Shown: positions 42,183-55,918, counted from the stretch's first letter. The stretch is DNA of 64,000 nucleotides from Lineolata rhizophorae (GCA_010093515.1 MU001680.1:249300-313299), one strand, 5' to 3'. Notes: generated by a model from the letters alone, not told the origin. Program-made: numbers and translations.

Positions 42183-45100
42183 ATGCTGTTCTCTCCTCAA
42201 GAGCACAAACTATGCCATAGCCTCCGTGACCTTCCCTTTCAGTTCGACAACCGCTATACCGACGATGCCGCTCGCACGCTACTCGAGGTCCTCTTCACGT
42301 CGCTCGCAGGGGACCGCGATGACTATCTTGCCCTCTTTTTCCCACACGGCACGCCACCCAAGGATTCGCGCTGGAGCCTTCGCGTAGCACAAGGCGCCAT
42401 CGACGGCGCCGAGTACACCGAGGGAGCGCGAGGGCACCCGTGCGGCCATATATTCAAGAGCGGCGAGGCAACATATCGGTGCAAGACATGCACGGTGGAC
42501 GAGACGTGCGTGCTGTGCGCCAAGTGCTTTGACGCATCCGACCATGAGGGTCACACCGTCTACGTCAGCATCTCGCCAGGGAATTCGGGATGCTGCGACT
42601 GCGGCGACCCTGAGGCTTGGGTGCGGCCGATGCATTGCAACATACACTCGGAGCTCCCCACCGCATACCCCTCCAAAGCTGCGGGCAAGGCCAAGGAGGC
42701 GCCGGGCCTGCCGCCAGACCTGTTGGAAAGCATCCACATGACGGTTTCAAGGGCTCTAGACTATCTATGCGACGTCTTTTCGTGCTCGCCGGAACAGCTG
42801 CGGCTACCGAAGACAAAGGAATCCGTCCTGGAGGATGAGAGGCTCTCGAGACTGAATTCGAAGTGGTACTCGGGGTCGGGCGAAGAGGAGAGGGAAGATA
42901 AGGACGATGAGTTCGCGCTGATACTCTGGAACGACGAGAAGCATACTGTCACGGACGTTGCAAACCAGGTGGCTCGAGCCTGCAAGCAGACGCACAAATT
43001 TGGGTTGGCTAAATCAAACGAAATCAACGACGATGGGCGGAGTGTCGTTGAGTTTTCGAGAAATGTGCCCGATCTTCTCCGCAAGGCCAAGATCATCGAA
43101 GAGATCAAGCTCACGGTGACGGTGAGATCAGCAAGGGACACGTTCCGCGAACAGATGTGTGGTACCATTGTCGAATGGATCCACGACATATCTGGCTGCA
43201 GCGTGGGTGCAGATGCAAAGATTCTGCGGAACGCTATTTGCGAAGAGATGCTTAGGCCGTGGCGGATGGGCAGCGAGGCTCATCATGCGAAGATCGGGGC
43301 GGACGGCATAGATGACCATGAAGTTGAGGATGATCAAGATGGCTTCCCAAGGCTTTATCAGGTTGGAGGCATGCTTGTCGCCCGTGCACGGCCGCGACGG
43401 CGTCCCCAGGTAGAAGAACCGGACGAGGAACAAGGCGACAATGACTGGGATGACGACGAGGATGGAGGAGATGCCGGGGAAGCTGGCGACGATGAGATGG
43501 ATTTGGACCACGATCCCGAGGCCGAAGATACTATGGATCTGGACCTGGACATGGAAGAGGAGGATATGGCACTGGAGCATTCTGAAGCGACTCTCGCTGG
43601 ATATCCGCCTCCGCCACCTCCCCCGCCAGCCGCTCTTCGTCCGCCACCTACGGACGGAAATACACCTGCAGATTCCGACGAAGGGGAATTTACGCCGTCT
43701 CAATCAGACATGGTTATGGATGTTCCGAAAACCCCCAAAGGGAGAGCGCGTTCGTTTAGGCCTCCACGCCCCCCAAAATACTGGCTTGAGAAGCCTGAGG
43801 GCTGCACAAGAGAGCATAACTTGCCGGTCCACGAAGACCTTCGGCAGCGCGTGAGACTTGACTTCATGATTCTTTACGATCTCAGGATGTGGAAAAAAAT
43901 GCGTATCGACCTTAGAGACGTTTATATCAGCACGGTCGTCACTATCCCGTACTTTAAGCGCGTTCTAGGGTTGAGATTTGCTGGTCTCTACACAACGCTT
44001 GCTCAGCTATATCTGATCGCGGATCGCGAGCCTGATCATTCGATCATAAACCTCTCTTTGCAGATGCTAACCACTCCATCCATCACTGCTGAGGTAGTCG
44101 AGAGAGGAAATTTCTTGTCCAACCTCCTTGCCATTCTGTATACGTTCTTGACCACTCGCCAAGTTGGGTATCCCTCTGACGTAAATCCATGGGCGACCCT
44201 AGCGTTCGAACAAGGAGCAGTCACAAATCGCCGAATGTACCACTTCTTCCTCGACATGAAGTATCTTTTGGGCTCAGATTTCATTCAAGACGTTCTCGAT
44301 TCCGAGAACCGGTATTTGCTCCAGTTCCTCGATCTGGTCAAGCTTCATCAAGGGATTTGCCCCAACGTACGCGCTGTCGGCGAGCATCTAGAATACGAAA
44401 CAGATGCTTGGATCAGCGCATCCCTCATCACAAGAGAAATCAACAAGCTCTGCCGCCAGTTTGCCGATGCGTTCAATATGTCTTCAGCTGAGAATTTTAG
44501 CCATACGTGTAGGGCAATTCGCCAGACTGCTAAGGTTGTTATCATCAATTCCCTTGGGGCAGAGCGGAGAAGATTCGACCAGGCCGAAATTAAGTCCGAG
44601 ACGCGGTTCAAAACTCTGCGGACCTTTGAGTTTGACATGCTCCTGGCAGGTGCACCGCGCTATGAAGTCGTCGATTTCACAGTGGAGAAAGAGCCAATGA
44701 GCTTCCACCATGCCCTGCACTATACCTTCTCATGGCTTGTTGATCGAGGCAAAGCGATGACCCGGGATCAGCTACAAGACCTCCTCACATTCTCCGTTGC
44801 CGAGCTTCGAGAAGCCCCGACTCCATTGCGGGCCGCTATTCCAGACCATCCGTCCTCGGAATACGTCCAGGCGTTGTTTGATTTCCCTCTGCGACTCTGC
44901 GCCTGGCTTGCTCAAATGAGAGCTGGCTTGTGGGTTCGTAATGGTATCACATTGAAGCATCAGATGTCGCAATATCGCGGAGTAGGCCACCGAGATGTGT
45001 CCTATTCTCGCGATATCTTTCTGCTGCAAACCGCATTCGTAGTCTGCGATCCGAGCACCATACTTGCCCAGATGATCGATAGGTTTTGCATGGAAGAATG

Positions 45101-48100
45101 GGTTCGAGGCAAATTCCAGATTCGCTCGGGATGGGAAGACCATCAAGTCGTCGATGTTGGCGAAGATTTCGTTCACCTCCTCATCATTTTTCTGAGCGAT
45201 CGAACTGCGCTCATCCCGCCGAACGACGATTCAAACCCGCATCTTGCAATGGTTCGGCGGGATATCACACATGTTCTTTGCTTTAGGCCCTTGTCTTACT
45301 CGGAGCTCACATCTCGTCTCGCGGATAAGATTACCGAGTCTGAGGAGTTTAGTGAGGTACTATCCGAAATGACGAGATTCCGGCCTCCAGAGGGCTTGTC
45401 TGATTCCGGCACGTTCGAGCTAAAGGAGCAATATCTTGAAGAGCTCGACCCATATTCCGCTCAGTACAGCAGGAATCAACGAGAGGAAGCCGAGAACATT
45501 TACAAGAACCACATGGGGAAGAAGTTAGGCAAGCCCGCGTCTGAGGTTGTCTTTGAGCCAACCTTGCGACCTATCCGATCGGGCATCTTCGAAGACATTG
45601 GCGCGTTTACGAGGCTGCCCCTTTTTGCGCAGACTATTTACTATCTACTGGAGTATGTCTTCTCGGCAAACGTCTACACGCCTCAGATACCCTCTTCTCG
45701 CCTGGAGTCATTCTTGCAATTTGTGCTTCAACTCGTGCTCCTGGCAGTTCTAGAGGACCGTCCGGATGAACCTGATGCTGCGGCCTTTGAAGGTGATAGA
45801 GGGTTTTCTTACATCGCACTTACGGCCGATGCTACTGACGTATTAGGAAGGCGTCAAACGATTTTCTCTCTCCTGCATTTCTTCACGACGACGGAGACAT
45901 ATTCGTCTAGCTGGCCCAAAGCGCGTTTAATCCTCCAACGTCTCCAGCAACGATGGCCGAGTGTGTACAACACAGCGATGACAGAGCTAGGGTTGCAACC
46001 GGAGCGCATGGACACCGCCTCCCCGGCCGTCTCATCGTCAGCAGAAGAAATGGAATTCAAAGAAAAGAAGAAGAAGGAAGCATTGGACAGACAGGCCAGG
46101 GTGATGGCGCAGTTCAAGGAACAGCAGAACAGCTTCATGCAGAATCAGGCAATTGACTGGGGTGAGGATTTCAGCGACGAGGACGTCGAAGAGAAACCTG
46201 CCGAGCACGAAAAGATCTGGAAATATCCGAACGGTACCTGCATATTGTGCCAGGAGGAGACGAATGACCAGCGCCTGTACGGAACTTTTGTCTACATGAC
46301 AGAAAGTGCTATTTTCCGGCAAACGGACACAAAGGACGGGAGTTGGGTGTCCGAAGCTCTAAAGCTGCCGTCAAGCCTCGATCGCTCAGCGGACCACATA
46401 CGCCCTTTTGGTGTCGCTAGTGAAAACCGGAAAACGATTGAAAAGGTAACCTCGACCGGCGAGCGAGTCCTTACCGAGCGCCAACAATTGAGCAAGGGGT
46501 TCCCGAAACACTGCATGAAGCGCGGAACGCTAGCAACAGGATGTGGTCATATTATGCATTATTCATGCTTCGAGGTGTACATTGCTGCAACTAGACGCAA
46601 GCATGAGACCCAAGTCGCTCGGGCTCATCCTGAGCGAAGCGGCAAGCACGAGTATCTGTGCCCTCTTTGCAAGGCATTGGGCAACGCTTTCCTTCCAATT
46701 GTCTGGAAAGGAAAGAAGGTATCCTATCCTGGAGTCCTCGAACCGGAAAATTCGCATGATACCAACGACCCCTTCTTGGATTGGCTAGAGAAAGGGATTC
46801 CTCTCCAGATCTCGAAGCTCGACAAGAGCCCAGAACGCTCAAATCCCGCGAATCCTCTGTTAATCACGCGCCAACAGCGTTTGTTCCGGGACTATAGCGA
46901 AGAGACAATGATCTCGCAAATCACTTCGAGGCTAGCTGACCTTGGTCGGTCGGCTTTTTTTAACTTAGCGTCTGATGTACAGGCCCGTCGATCCGATTTT
47001 GTGCCGACGTACCTTACCGTCTTCCAGGATGCAGCAGGAAATGCTGTCGTACCAGCCGACGCTTCTACTGGACCTGGGATGTTGGGTTCGCCGCCGCCGC
47101 TTGAACTGGCTAGGGTGTATCTCGAGAGGATACGGGACGTTATGAAAGCAAACCACCTACATACTCGTCATCCCTATTCACCTGGGTCAGAAGACCTTGT
47201 CATGACGGACACGCTTTCGAGCACTCTTGGACACTCCATCACGTGTGCAGAGATTGCGCAGCGAGGCGTTGAATCAAGCGGCTCGCTCTTGGACAAGATT
47301 TCACCTCAAAGTCTTACAAACCTTCGGGTCCTTTCGGAAACGATTGACTCGTATATTGCAATTGGCGTCCTTCGTGGTCAGGGAACGAGGAATAAGACAG
47401 CTCACGAATTCAATGACACCCAGTCGCGGCAGTTATTCCAACTTCTCCGAGGTCATCCGGCTTTTTCGAACTCAGCGCAGCTAGATTGGACGCAAGTGTC
47501 GCCACTTCTAAGGGAGGACGCTTTCCAGTTCTTAGCAGATGCCTCTGTCTACGTGGCACCCGCCGTACACTTGGAAGTCCACCACGTCATGCGCCTTTGC
47601 TATCTCGCTGAAGTCGTGAGGGTTATTGTCAGCTTCTGCTACGAGCACGAAACCGTATCCGTCTTGGCGCAGATGATGGAGGCGGCGCAACATGGACAGG
47701 AACCGTACAAGAGTGTCATTGAACACCAGGCCTCTGTACGGAGCAATACGGAAATCCTAGAATTCGAGAATGTCGTCTGGCGTATTCGTCGGGCTTACAA
47801 TTCAACTCCTGCCCCCACCAATGAGGGCGCCTTCCCCCTACCTCCTTATCCGACGCCCAACTTCTACCATATCCTCCGTGCTCTTGTCGATGCGTATACC
47901 CTTCCTTTCCTCCGCAAATGCGCCATCCTTCTCCATGTTCGCTCTGGCGTCGAATTTCCGAGCACACCTAGCAGCATCGCGCACGAACCAGAGCTCCACC
48001 GTTTGACGAGCCTTTTGCGCCTCCCAACCGTGGAGGAAATGATCAGTGCGTTGAACTGGGATACCTCTGGCTTGGAACCGCCATCGGTACTTTCGAATAT

Positions 48101-48722
48101 TGTCACGGGCTGGATCCACCACTGGGCGGTGTCGACACAACTGCGCGAAGCTAAGGACATGCGCATGGCTCTACCTATCAGCCTCAGCCATCCGGGGATC
48201 TTCGAGCTCATTGGCCTGCCGAAGAACTATGACACATTGACGGACGAAGCTATTCATCGCAGGTGCCCGACAACGGGCAAGGAATTGACCGATCCAGCAT
48301 TGTGTTTGTTCTGCGGGGACATATTCTGTAGTCAGGCTGTGTGCTGTACGAAGGACCGGCTGGGCGGTTGTACGCAGCACCAGGCAAAGTAAGTTCGAGC
48401 CAGAAGGCTTAAAATGTTAGCGGAAATAAATAGCTAACCTTCCGTTCTCATCAGGTGCGGCGGCAATGTCGGCATCTTCATCAACATCCGCAAGTGCATG
48501 GTGCTCTTCATGAACCAAGGCAATGGCTCGTGGGCCGTGGCGCCATACCTCGACAAACATGGCGAGGTCGACCCGACGCTACGTCGTCACCACCAGCTCT
48601 TCCTCAACCAACGACGGTATGACGCTCTGCTGCGTGCGGTATGGCTTAACCATGGGATTCCGTCGACGATTGCGAGGAGGCTTGAGGGGGATATTAACAA
48701 CGGAGGTTGGGAATCGATGTAA
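42183..48722 (+). CDS. UBR1: E3 ubiquitin-protein ligase UBR1 (N-recognin)
   Basis: Exon 42183-48388 and exon 48455-48722 (66-nt intron) give 2157 aa, about full family length. The UBR box lies at about residues 85-156 (GHPCGHIFKSGEATYRC, CVLCAKCFDASDHEGH, GCCDCGDPEAW) and recognises basic N-terminal residues. A ClpS-like region starts near residue 245 (ALILWNDEKHTVTDVANQVA) for bulky hydrophobic N-termini. An acidic Asp/Glu linker follows, then a long helical scaffold, a RING-type domain around residue 1360-1500 (CILCQEE, CGHIMHYSCFEVY, CPLCKALGN), and the C-terminal UBLC domain with Cys/His clusters (CLFCGDIFCSQ, CCTKD, CGGNVGIF). It works with an E2 of the Rad6 type in the N-degron pathway. 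The splice inside the last domain restores it. No breaks seen. Confidence 0.95.
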
Positions 48723-48981
48723 GCTAGAGAATGGTAGGGGAGACTTAAGACACGATTGCAGCGAAGCTGAGGTCCCGAGGGAGATTCATCGGCTTTTCAT
48801 GAGCTGGATGCTAGCGTCGTACTTTCCTCTTGTTACGTAATGTGAGCGAACCTATTTTTATTCATGGACTGAAGTTGCCCGCACGTTTTGCGCGGTTTTC
48901 GGAGTATAGGTAGTGTAGATTGAGGCTACTCAGAGGAAATAACGATGTTTTATCGACTGCGAGTTAGCAAATTTTCCGGGA

Positions 48982-48990
48982 TTTATATAT
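48982..48990 (+). promoter_or_regulatory. Upstream TATA box of the 5S gene
   Basis: TTTATATAT at -31 to -23 from the 5S start, identical in sequence and spacing to the element before the other 5S gene. Confidence 0.75.
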
Positions 48991-49012
48991 TGAGATTGCA
49001 CAATGTTATAGT

Positions 49013-49131
49013 ACGTACAACCATAGACTGTGGAATACATCGGGTCCCGTCCGCTCCCCTGTAATTAAGCCACAGATCGCTGGACTAGTACTTCGGTGGG
49101 TGACCACGAGGGAATCCCCGGTGTTGTACGT
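49013..49131 (+). rRNA. 5S ribosomal RNA gene, second copy
   Basis: 119 nt, the same as the copy at 14780-14898 except A instead of G at position 7, which turns a G-U pair of the terminal stem into A-U. The 3' flank TTTTGCATTTTTG is also shared and provides the polymerase III T-run terminator. It lies alone between UBR1 and the hydrolase gene. Confidence 0.93.
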
Positions 49132-50397
49132 TTTGCATTTTTGACCCTTGGTCAATTCAATTGATCAAAATTCTGGCAGTGATGTAAAGTTTGTGGCCTT
49201 TATGCAAAACGTTATATTGATGCTATATATTCCATAGGTTAGAAGGAATTAATGTTACAAAGGCGTACAGTCGACTCCGCAATGAGCCTCACTTTCGTTT
49301 AGTGCCGCAACTCGCTTTTGAAGCCCACTTCTCGATTTATGCCTCGGCTAGAGCGTACGATCTGCAAATTGGCATGCGATCACTACTAAATTAGAGAGTC
49401 CTGTCTAAATACTATAGCTGATTTACACTGCCACCAAACACTAGGTAAAAACATCCTGCCATTGGTGGTTGCATTCTTTGAGCTAGATCCGAAGTGGACT
49501 TACGATGTGCATTGAACAATAGTTAGAAGTCAAGTCGAATATCACCTTGCAGAGCCATTCTTCGTCCCTTCGAATAAATAAGGCATTGCTATTCTGGTCA
49601 CGGAATATCAGTACGGACGACGGAGGAGATCCAACCCATGGTCATATTTGAAAATGATTGAGAGAAACATGTACTCAGAGTACTCAATTCATTGTGTGCC
49701 TCCAGTCTGGATGGAACCACTAGAGTCTTTTGTCCTAATTTATCTCCGCATTTCGGACAAATTTCGTCGTAGAAGTCCCTTTTTGCATTTAAAAGAGGTT
49801 TCGACGAGGCTCTTGTCGCTGGGTGCTTCGGCGCGGAAGGCCTCGCCGGCTCCGGCCCGGCAACGCCGACCTGCAGCAGAACGTCACAGAAAGGTCGGCC
49901 TTTCCAAGGGCCGGACCACCGCACCGCACCGGCCCGTTCCCGGAGCTGACCCCGAACTTGCATAACTCTACATGGAGCATCCATTCACCCACTAGTTATG
50001 ACTGGCCATTGGGAGCTAGAATTGCATAGTGATTTGCGCCGGTCTGTTGTAGTCGCTCGTTCGGCGAGGATGTTTGATTCGGCATATGGTAGGAACCTTT
50101 TTCCCCTTATCATCAGGCACTCGGCAAAGTCGCGCTACAAGCGGCAAGGGAAGAATGCCGTCCTTGCCGCCGAAGCCCTCTCAGTGCGATCCATTGCACC
50201 TAGCAACAAGGTCTTTCAGCAGATCTTTTTTCATTAGTCACGATTGATCCTGTCAAACAGCATCTACAACTATTTAAAGAGCCAAGTCCCCTTAACAATA
50301 TCTCATACCACTGCATTCGCAGCGAAACTGCACCACTCACTGCTTCAATTGCTTCACTCATCCGACGTAGCTCGACCAATCCAGCGACCTCGTCCCA

Positions 50398-51528
50398 ATG
50401 GCTTCCCACCCGCCCGGCCAGTGCTGCATCGTGGGTGTCAAGCACGAAGGCCAGGCGACCGGCGAGATGAAGACTATCGGCGACAACAGTACGTGGTAAT
50501 GAAGTCCCCAAAAGCCTGAACAGCTCGCGTGCCCGCTATCGGCCGGGACAGTTGAGCTACCCCACCTCAACGACATAACTGCCAACATCACGATCCGACC
50601 CTGCCATCTATGGAGGGCAATTGAATCCCATGCTAACCACGGCAATCGCCGCGCAAAAGTCTCGACCTATTTCGCCTACCCGAAGGACAAGAGCACCCAG
50701 AATGCCATCCTCATCCTGACCGACGGCATGGGCCACGGCGTCATCAACTCGCAGCTGTACGCCCACCTCCTTCCCACCTCCTCCCTCGCTCTACCCCCCC
50801 CACAGTCTAACATCTCTCCCCCTCCAGCATCGCCGACCAACTCGCCGCCAACGGCTACTTCGTCGTCATGCCGGACCTCTTCTACGGCGACCCGGCCGTC
50901 ATGAACGCGCCCGGCTTCGACATCTACGCGTGGCTGCCCAAGCACGGGCCCGAGACCGTCGACCCCGTCGTCGAGGCCGCCCTCAAGCACATGCGCGGGC
51001 CCCTCGGCTGCAAGTCCGTCGGCGGCGTCGGCTACTGCTTCGGCGCCAAGTACGTCGCCCGCAACCTCAAGGCCGGCCGCGTCGACGCCGGCTATATCGC
51101 CCACCCGAGCCTCCTGACGCTGGAGGAGCTCCGGGCCATCGAAGGGCCGCTGAGCATCGCGGCAGCAGGTCAGCTTGCGGCGTTTTCTTGCTCGTTCCTT
51201 TTTTTTTTTTTTTTTGGGGGGGGGGGGGGGGGGGGCCGCTTGCACAGCGGCCTTAGGCTCCGTGGTAATGGAGGTGGGCTGACTTGAGTGCCCGGCGAAA
51301 AAATTAAAACCGGAAACAGAGACCGACGAGACGTTCCCACCCGAGATGCGCCATGAGAGCGAGGCCGCCCTCAAGGACGTGGGGGTCGCCTACCAGATCA
51401 ATCTCTACTCCGGCGTCGAGCACGGCTTTGCCGCCCGCGGCGACGTCAGCAAGCGCCTCGTAAAGTTCGCAAAGGAGCAGGCGTTCCTGCAGGCTGTCGC
51501 TTGGTTCGACGAATGGATCAAGTCGTGA
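50398..51528 (+). CDS. Dienelactone hydrolase family protein
   Basis: Exons 50398-50488, 50660-50756, 50828-51168 and 51320-51528 give 245 aa. HPPGQCCIVGVKHEGQATGE, then STYFAYPKDKSTQNAILILT, then IADQLAANGYFVVMPDLFYG across two splices is the fungal DLH pattern. The nucleophile elbow is GVGYCFGAK (Cys), and the catalytic His is in SGVEHGFAARGD. Family members are cytosolic alpha/beta hydrolases acting on lactones or esters; the true substrate is unknown. Intron 3 carries an extreme homopolymer junction, listed separately. In the lid region the expected general-acid context is partly diverged (TDGMGH). Confidence 0.87.
51199..51235 (+). repeat. T17-G20 homopolymer junction in intron 3 of the DLH gene
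   Basis: About 17 T immediately followed by about 20 G. The G run can fold as a quadruplex. Exact lengths are the kind of thing assemblies get wrong. Confidence 0.85.
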
Positions 51529-52030
51529 GTATCTCCCCTCGCCTAGTTGTTGTATGAGATGATAGGTATGCGCGGGCGGTCACGGATCATGTGGTGGAGA
51601 GCTTGCGTGGCAGGTGGAGCAGATTTGCTGGAGCTTGAAGCATAGACCACCGCAAATTGAATCAGTCGTTGATACTTGAGTTGTCAGATCACGGACCTCA
51701 CACCTTTGAATCGGACTCATGATAATACTTGTCTTCTAAAACGGAAGACTCTTCAGTGTGTATTCCGCCCGGTGACTCCGCATTAACACGAAACATTCCC
51801 ATTCAAATGTTCCGCCATTGGAGTGAAGATTGCCCCGCAATGCCAATATCTAGGCAGCCGCCAAATCAAATGCTACAATCCTGAGTGTATCCCGAGTGTC
51901 CCGATTTCCATGCCAAACTTCCATAGTGTGAATAGGAACACCGTCGCTATGCGTGATGACAACGCCAAGAGCGAAATATGCCAACTACAGGGACCGACCG
52001 GTCCCACCGTTCACAATGCCACTTAGCCCC
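51529..52030. other. Convergent intergenic region
   Basis: 3' flanks of the DLH and sterol acyltransferase genes. No gene recognised. Confidence 0.55.
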
Positions 52031-54267
52031 TCACACAATCAAATATAGGCTCGTGATAAAACTCGGGCCTACAAAAAGGCCGAACCAAAACACCACGTTG
52101 CCGAGCACGTTCCGCCCCTTGAGGAACTTGGTCCGGCTCATGGCCGCCAGCGGCAGCTGCATCAGCTGCATGGCGAACAGGTAGCCCCTGACCTTCTTGA
52201 ATAGGCACAGCATGACGAGCTCATGGACGCAGGCGCTGAGCAAAAAGGTGACGAACGTAGCCGTCGACTTGGACAGGCGGAAGGTCGAGATGGAGCTGTG
52301 GTAGACGTGGCGCAGCAAGAAGGCGTGTACCGGCCTGTTCCAGTCGCGCGCGTACTGGTCCCAGCTGACCGAGTTCCACCAGTCGCCGTAGAAGCCGCGG
52401 TCGGCGAAGCGGGTGAGCTCGGCCAGCACGTTGAGCGCGCACTCCCAGATGACGTACCAGGCGAGCAGCTGCTCGAGCAGGAGCGGGAAGAGCATGTCGG
52501 ATAGGATCCAGGGCAGCTCGTTCCAGCGCTCCTGCAGCGGTAGGCCCGCCTCCTGCATCTGCACCGCCCGCGTCACGCTCGGGTAGATGTACGCCTGGCT
52601 GATGACCACCATCACCCAGATGACGCCGAACGTCGCCGCCGTCTTCTCCGCCACGTACCACCAGTTGATGTGCTCCTGCCGCGGGTACTCGAGCTCGTAC
52701 ACCACCGTTGGCAGGCACGTCCAGTCGGCGAAGTTGGCCACCGTCAGGTTGCGCGGGTAGCAGTGCTGCGGGTCCGTGCACTTGGCGTGCAGCTCTTCGT
52801 CCAGGCTCTTGATCTCGGACCGGATCACGTGCTCGAATACGCGCAGCTGGTTGGCGTCTAGCGGCCGGCCGGACTCGAGGGCCGATGCGATCTCGGCGAT
52901 CTCGGACTGCTCCTTCGTCAAGTTGGTGGACGTTTTGGCGTTGAGCGAACGACGGCGGTATTGTAGGCTCTCGCGCTTGGGCGATTCTATGCCCGAGACC
53001 TGGACTGGTAGAGTGGGACTTTCGGGGGAAGTGGGGCTAGCTAGGGGCTCGATCGTCTCTAGTTGCGCCAACTTTTGTTCGAGCAGCGTCTTTCTCTTGA
53101 GGACTTGGGACACTGGATTTGGCTGTCAGCTCTGGCCACATGTCTGCTGGACTCAAGCGAATAGGAATTTAGTGAGAACTTACGGTAGCCATTATAGAAG
53201 GCATAGCTGTGTTGCTTCATTAAGAACACCATGGTATGCAGAACGATGAATATCGTATGCGTCCACGGCCACTCGCGATACCACGTCCACCAAAGGACGG
53301 AAAACAGGTAGAACGTCTGCCAAACATGCTGAATGATCCACCCGAGCCGGTTCCAGCTCAGGTAGTTCTTCGCCATGAGCTTCTGCAGCAGCAATCCGAA
53401 AGCCGTGGACAAGGTCATGACGCCGTCCGTCAGCCCCAGCACGACAATGTCCCGGTCGAACATCATGTGCATGATCTCGTTCCGGCCCAGCACACTGCCG
53501 TACGTGCGCCAGTTTTGGGCCGCGACACGGCACAGCAGCAGCGCCATGGCGAGCCAGAAGAGCGTGAAGAAGCCGTGGAAGGGCGACTGGTAACTGGTCG
53601 GGTTCTGGCGGTCGAAAGTGGTGAACTGGCGGGTGAAGACGAGGTCGCGGAAGCGGTTGCGCGGCTTCTTGGCGCCGCCGGCGCCGGCGCGCGCCATCTC
53701 GTCCTCGATGCTGTGGCGGAGCACGTCGCCGATCTCGGGGTCGTCGGCCGTGAGGATGTACTTGCCCTTGCGGCCGGTGCTTTCCAGCGTGACTTGGATG
53801 CTCTTGCGCCGGCCTCCGCCGCTCTCTCTCCTGGTTGCTCGTACGGGCGTTTGCACGGGCTCGGCGAACGAGGTCCGTCGTGCGTTCTCGGCGGCGTCGT
53901 TGGCGGCCTCGCCGGGCATCTTGCCGCGTACTGTGGTGCTGTCGGCCACACCTCCGCCTCGACTGCCTTCGACAACGACGTCCGGGTCAAGCTTCATCGC
54001 GTCGTAGTCTTCCTCCTCTGACAGTTCTCCGCTCCAGTCATCCGGGCTGCTGTCCAGCACTTTCAACTGCGCCGTATCGGCAATGTTGATTTGTCCCGAC
54101 GGTCTCTCGCTGCCGTCGTCGGAGTCCTCGTCGTCGACGGCCGCGTCTGGCTGAAGCGTCGCAAATCCGTCCGGGTCTACCGAGCCAACGAGCCGCTGAG
54201 CGTTGCGCAAGGTGTTGTGAGTCCTGATCGAAGGCCGTCTCCTCGACAACGGCGAGTGGCCCTCCAT
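52031..54267 (-). CDS. Sterol O-acyltransferase, ARE1/ARE2 type (MBOAT)
   Basis: Exons 54267-53184 and 53112-52031 (71-nt intron) give 721 aa. The cytosolic N-terminus (about 230 residues) is acidic and disordered. Membrane helices begin at HGFFTLFWLAMALLLC. Key motifs are HTMVFLMKQHSYAFYNGYLS across the splice, FYGDWWNSVSWDQYARDWN (the FYxDWWN acyl-CoA site), and SACVHELVM with the catalytic His. The C-terminal helices end LYLIV. Such ER enzymes transfer acyl chains from acyl-CoA to ergosterol for storage in lipid droplets. DGAT1-type diacylglycerol acyltransferases share this fold, but the length and the FYGDWWN context fit the ARE group better. Confidence 0.88.
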
Positions 54268-55918
54268 GATGGCAGCGGGGGCGGCATCCGCTTATAAGGC
54301 GCTACGTGTCGCCTCGCGGACAGATCCGGTCGGCGAGGCCTGCGCGACAGTGGTGTATCCGCGGCGATCCGAGATCCGGCTGTGACTCGTACAGTACGAA
54401 GGGAAGTGGTGCCTGGCGGGCGCTCGTGCTCGCCGGGGTCACGCTCGCGCTGCCTCGCGGTCGCCGTCTGACGAAATAGTGCCGGGGCCGCAACGAATGG
54501 CGGGAGTCGGGCCAAGAAAGGAGCGGCGGAGCTTCCGCGGGCCCGGTCGGAGCTTAGAGGGAGCCGAGCGATCGCATGTCGGATCGCACCTGGGCCGAGG
54601 AGGCGGGCTTGACGAGAGCGCGCGGCGCTTTCAAAGGCCGCGAGCTTTATAACTCCTGCTCGCCGGCGAACTGGCTGACGTTGAGGCCTTGGCTTGGCGC
54701 TGCCTTGGATGCGGCCGATGACGAAATGTCGCTGCATGGAAGCGCTTCCGCCGTGGCAAGGATCTTCGGCCGGCGCGCGGCTGTCGAGGGGGCGCCGACT
54801 CGCCGTCCGCGCCCCAGAAAGCACCGAACGGCGCCCGGGCAAGTCTCAGGTCCTCGACCTGGACTCTCCCCGTCCGTTCCCCTGCGCCGCCGCGCGCGGC
54901 GAGGGCGGCGCGCCTGCGACGGTGCGCCCGGGCAGGGGCTGCCAATTTTGTTCCCCGGTTTGTGGAACGGCGAGGGGTTTTGTTCATAAAACAGAAAATC
55001 ATGCGACTGAAATTGCGACTTTCCGTTTCACTCGTTCGCGACCGACGGAGCCACCATGAGAGGAACGACTTAGGGAGTGCGGAGCAGTCGCTCGAGAAGA
55101 GCGCAGCAGCGGCGCTGATAACGACTCTGACTCCGCTCGAACGAGTCCATCCGCCGGCCCGCCGTGCTCAGCCCCACGATAGGGGCGCGAAGCTACGTAC
55201 ATTCCCCAGGCGTGCTCCGCTGCTTGCGGTCCCGGCCGCATCTCCTTACATAGGCGCGGCGCGCCAATGCCAGGAACGCGTCGCTCGACCCGCGACGGCT
55301 GCTCTGCTCAACCTTAAGCAGCGGCGCTAGGTCTGGATCGACGCCCTTCGCATCCGTCGCCGGCCAACCAGCGCGGGCCAAAAACGCCAGAAAACGCCAA
55401 ACAACGCCCCGCTCTTGCTCGGCCGGCGCGACGGCGCCGATGGGTGCGACAACGCCCCGGCCGTCCCAGGAGACAAGCCGTTTCTCGCGGCGCGTTTCGA
55501 AGCAGCAGATCGTATTCTAATCTTAGGGCAGACCCCCTCAACTTTCTGGCTGGGGGGGCCGCCCGCCTGGGCAGTGCTCACTTGCTCTGAACCCCCCCGT
55601 AAGCCTGCGCTAGCTCCTGAGGGCTTTTAGCTGCAGCCCCTCGTGCAGTGCCCGTCCCTTTTTCTTACTTGAGCTCGGGGCGATCCTTTCAACTCCTTCT
55701 CCACAGCAGGTTGGACCTCTCTCGTGCCTTTTTCTTGTCCTGGGTATCCGTCTGATACGGAGTACGTTGGTGACTTTCCGCTCGTTTTCTCTTTTGTTCC
55801 GTTCTCGCTTCCCGACTTGACGTCGACCGGTTCGATTGTTTGTCCTCTGTCCTTTCCAAAGACTTACCTTCCCTTCCCGTCTCCTTCAAAGATCCAGCAA
55901 ACCAAGTCAGGTGTCGCC
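54268..55918. other. Long GC-rich intergenic region between divergent genes
   Basis: 1.65 kb between the sterol acyltransferase and the 7-TM gene. GC-rich with many compositional open frames, none with a motif. 55640-55900 is pyrimidine-rich leader-like sequence before the 7-TM start. Confidence 0.5.

Larger units (their letters stand above)
48723..50397. other. Intergenic region around the second 5S gene
   Basis: Apart from the 5S unit, no gene recognised. A compact GC-rich island at about 49810-49960 sits in otherwise AT-rich DNA. A minus-strand frame there has a CPKCGDKL pair but no supported family. Confidence 0.5.

Noticed and set aside
49598-49984. Minus-strand 128-aa frame with CPKCGDKL zinc-ribbon-like pair
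   Set aside because: Only one Cys pair, no second pair at a suitable distance, and most of the frame lies in a GC-rich island without conserved character.
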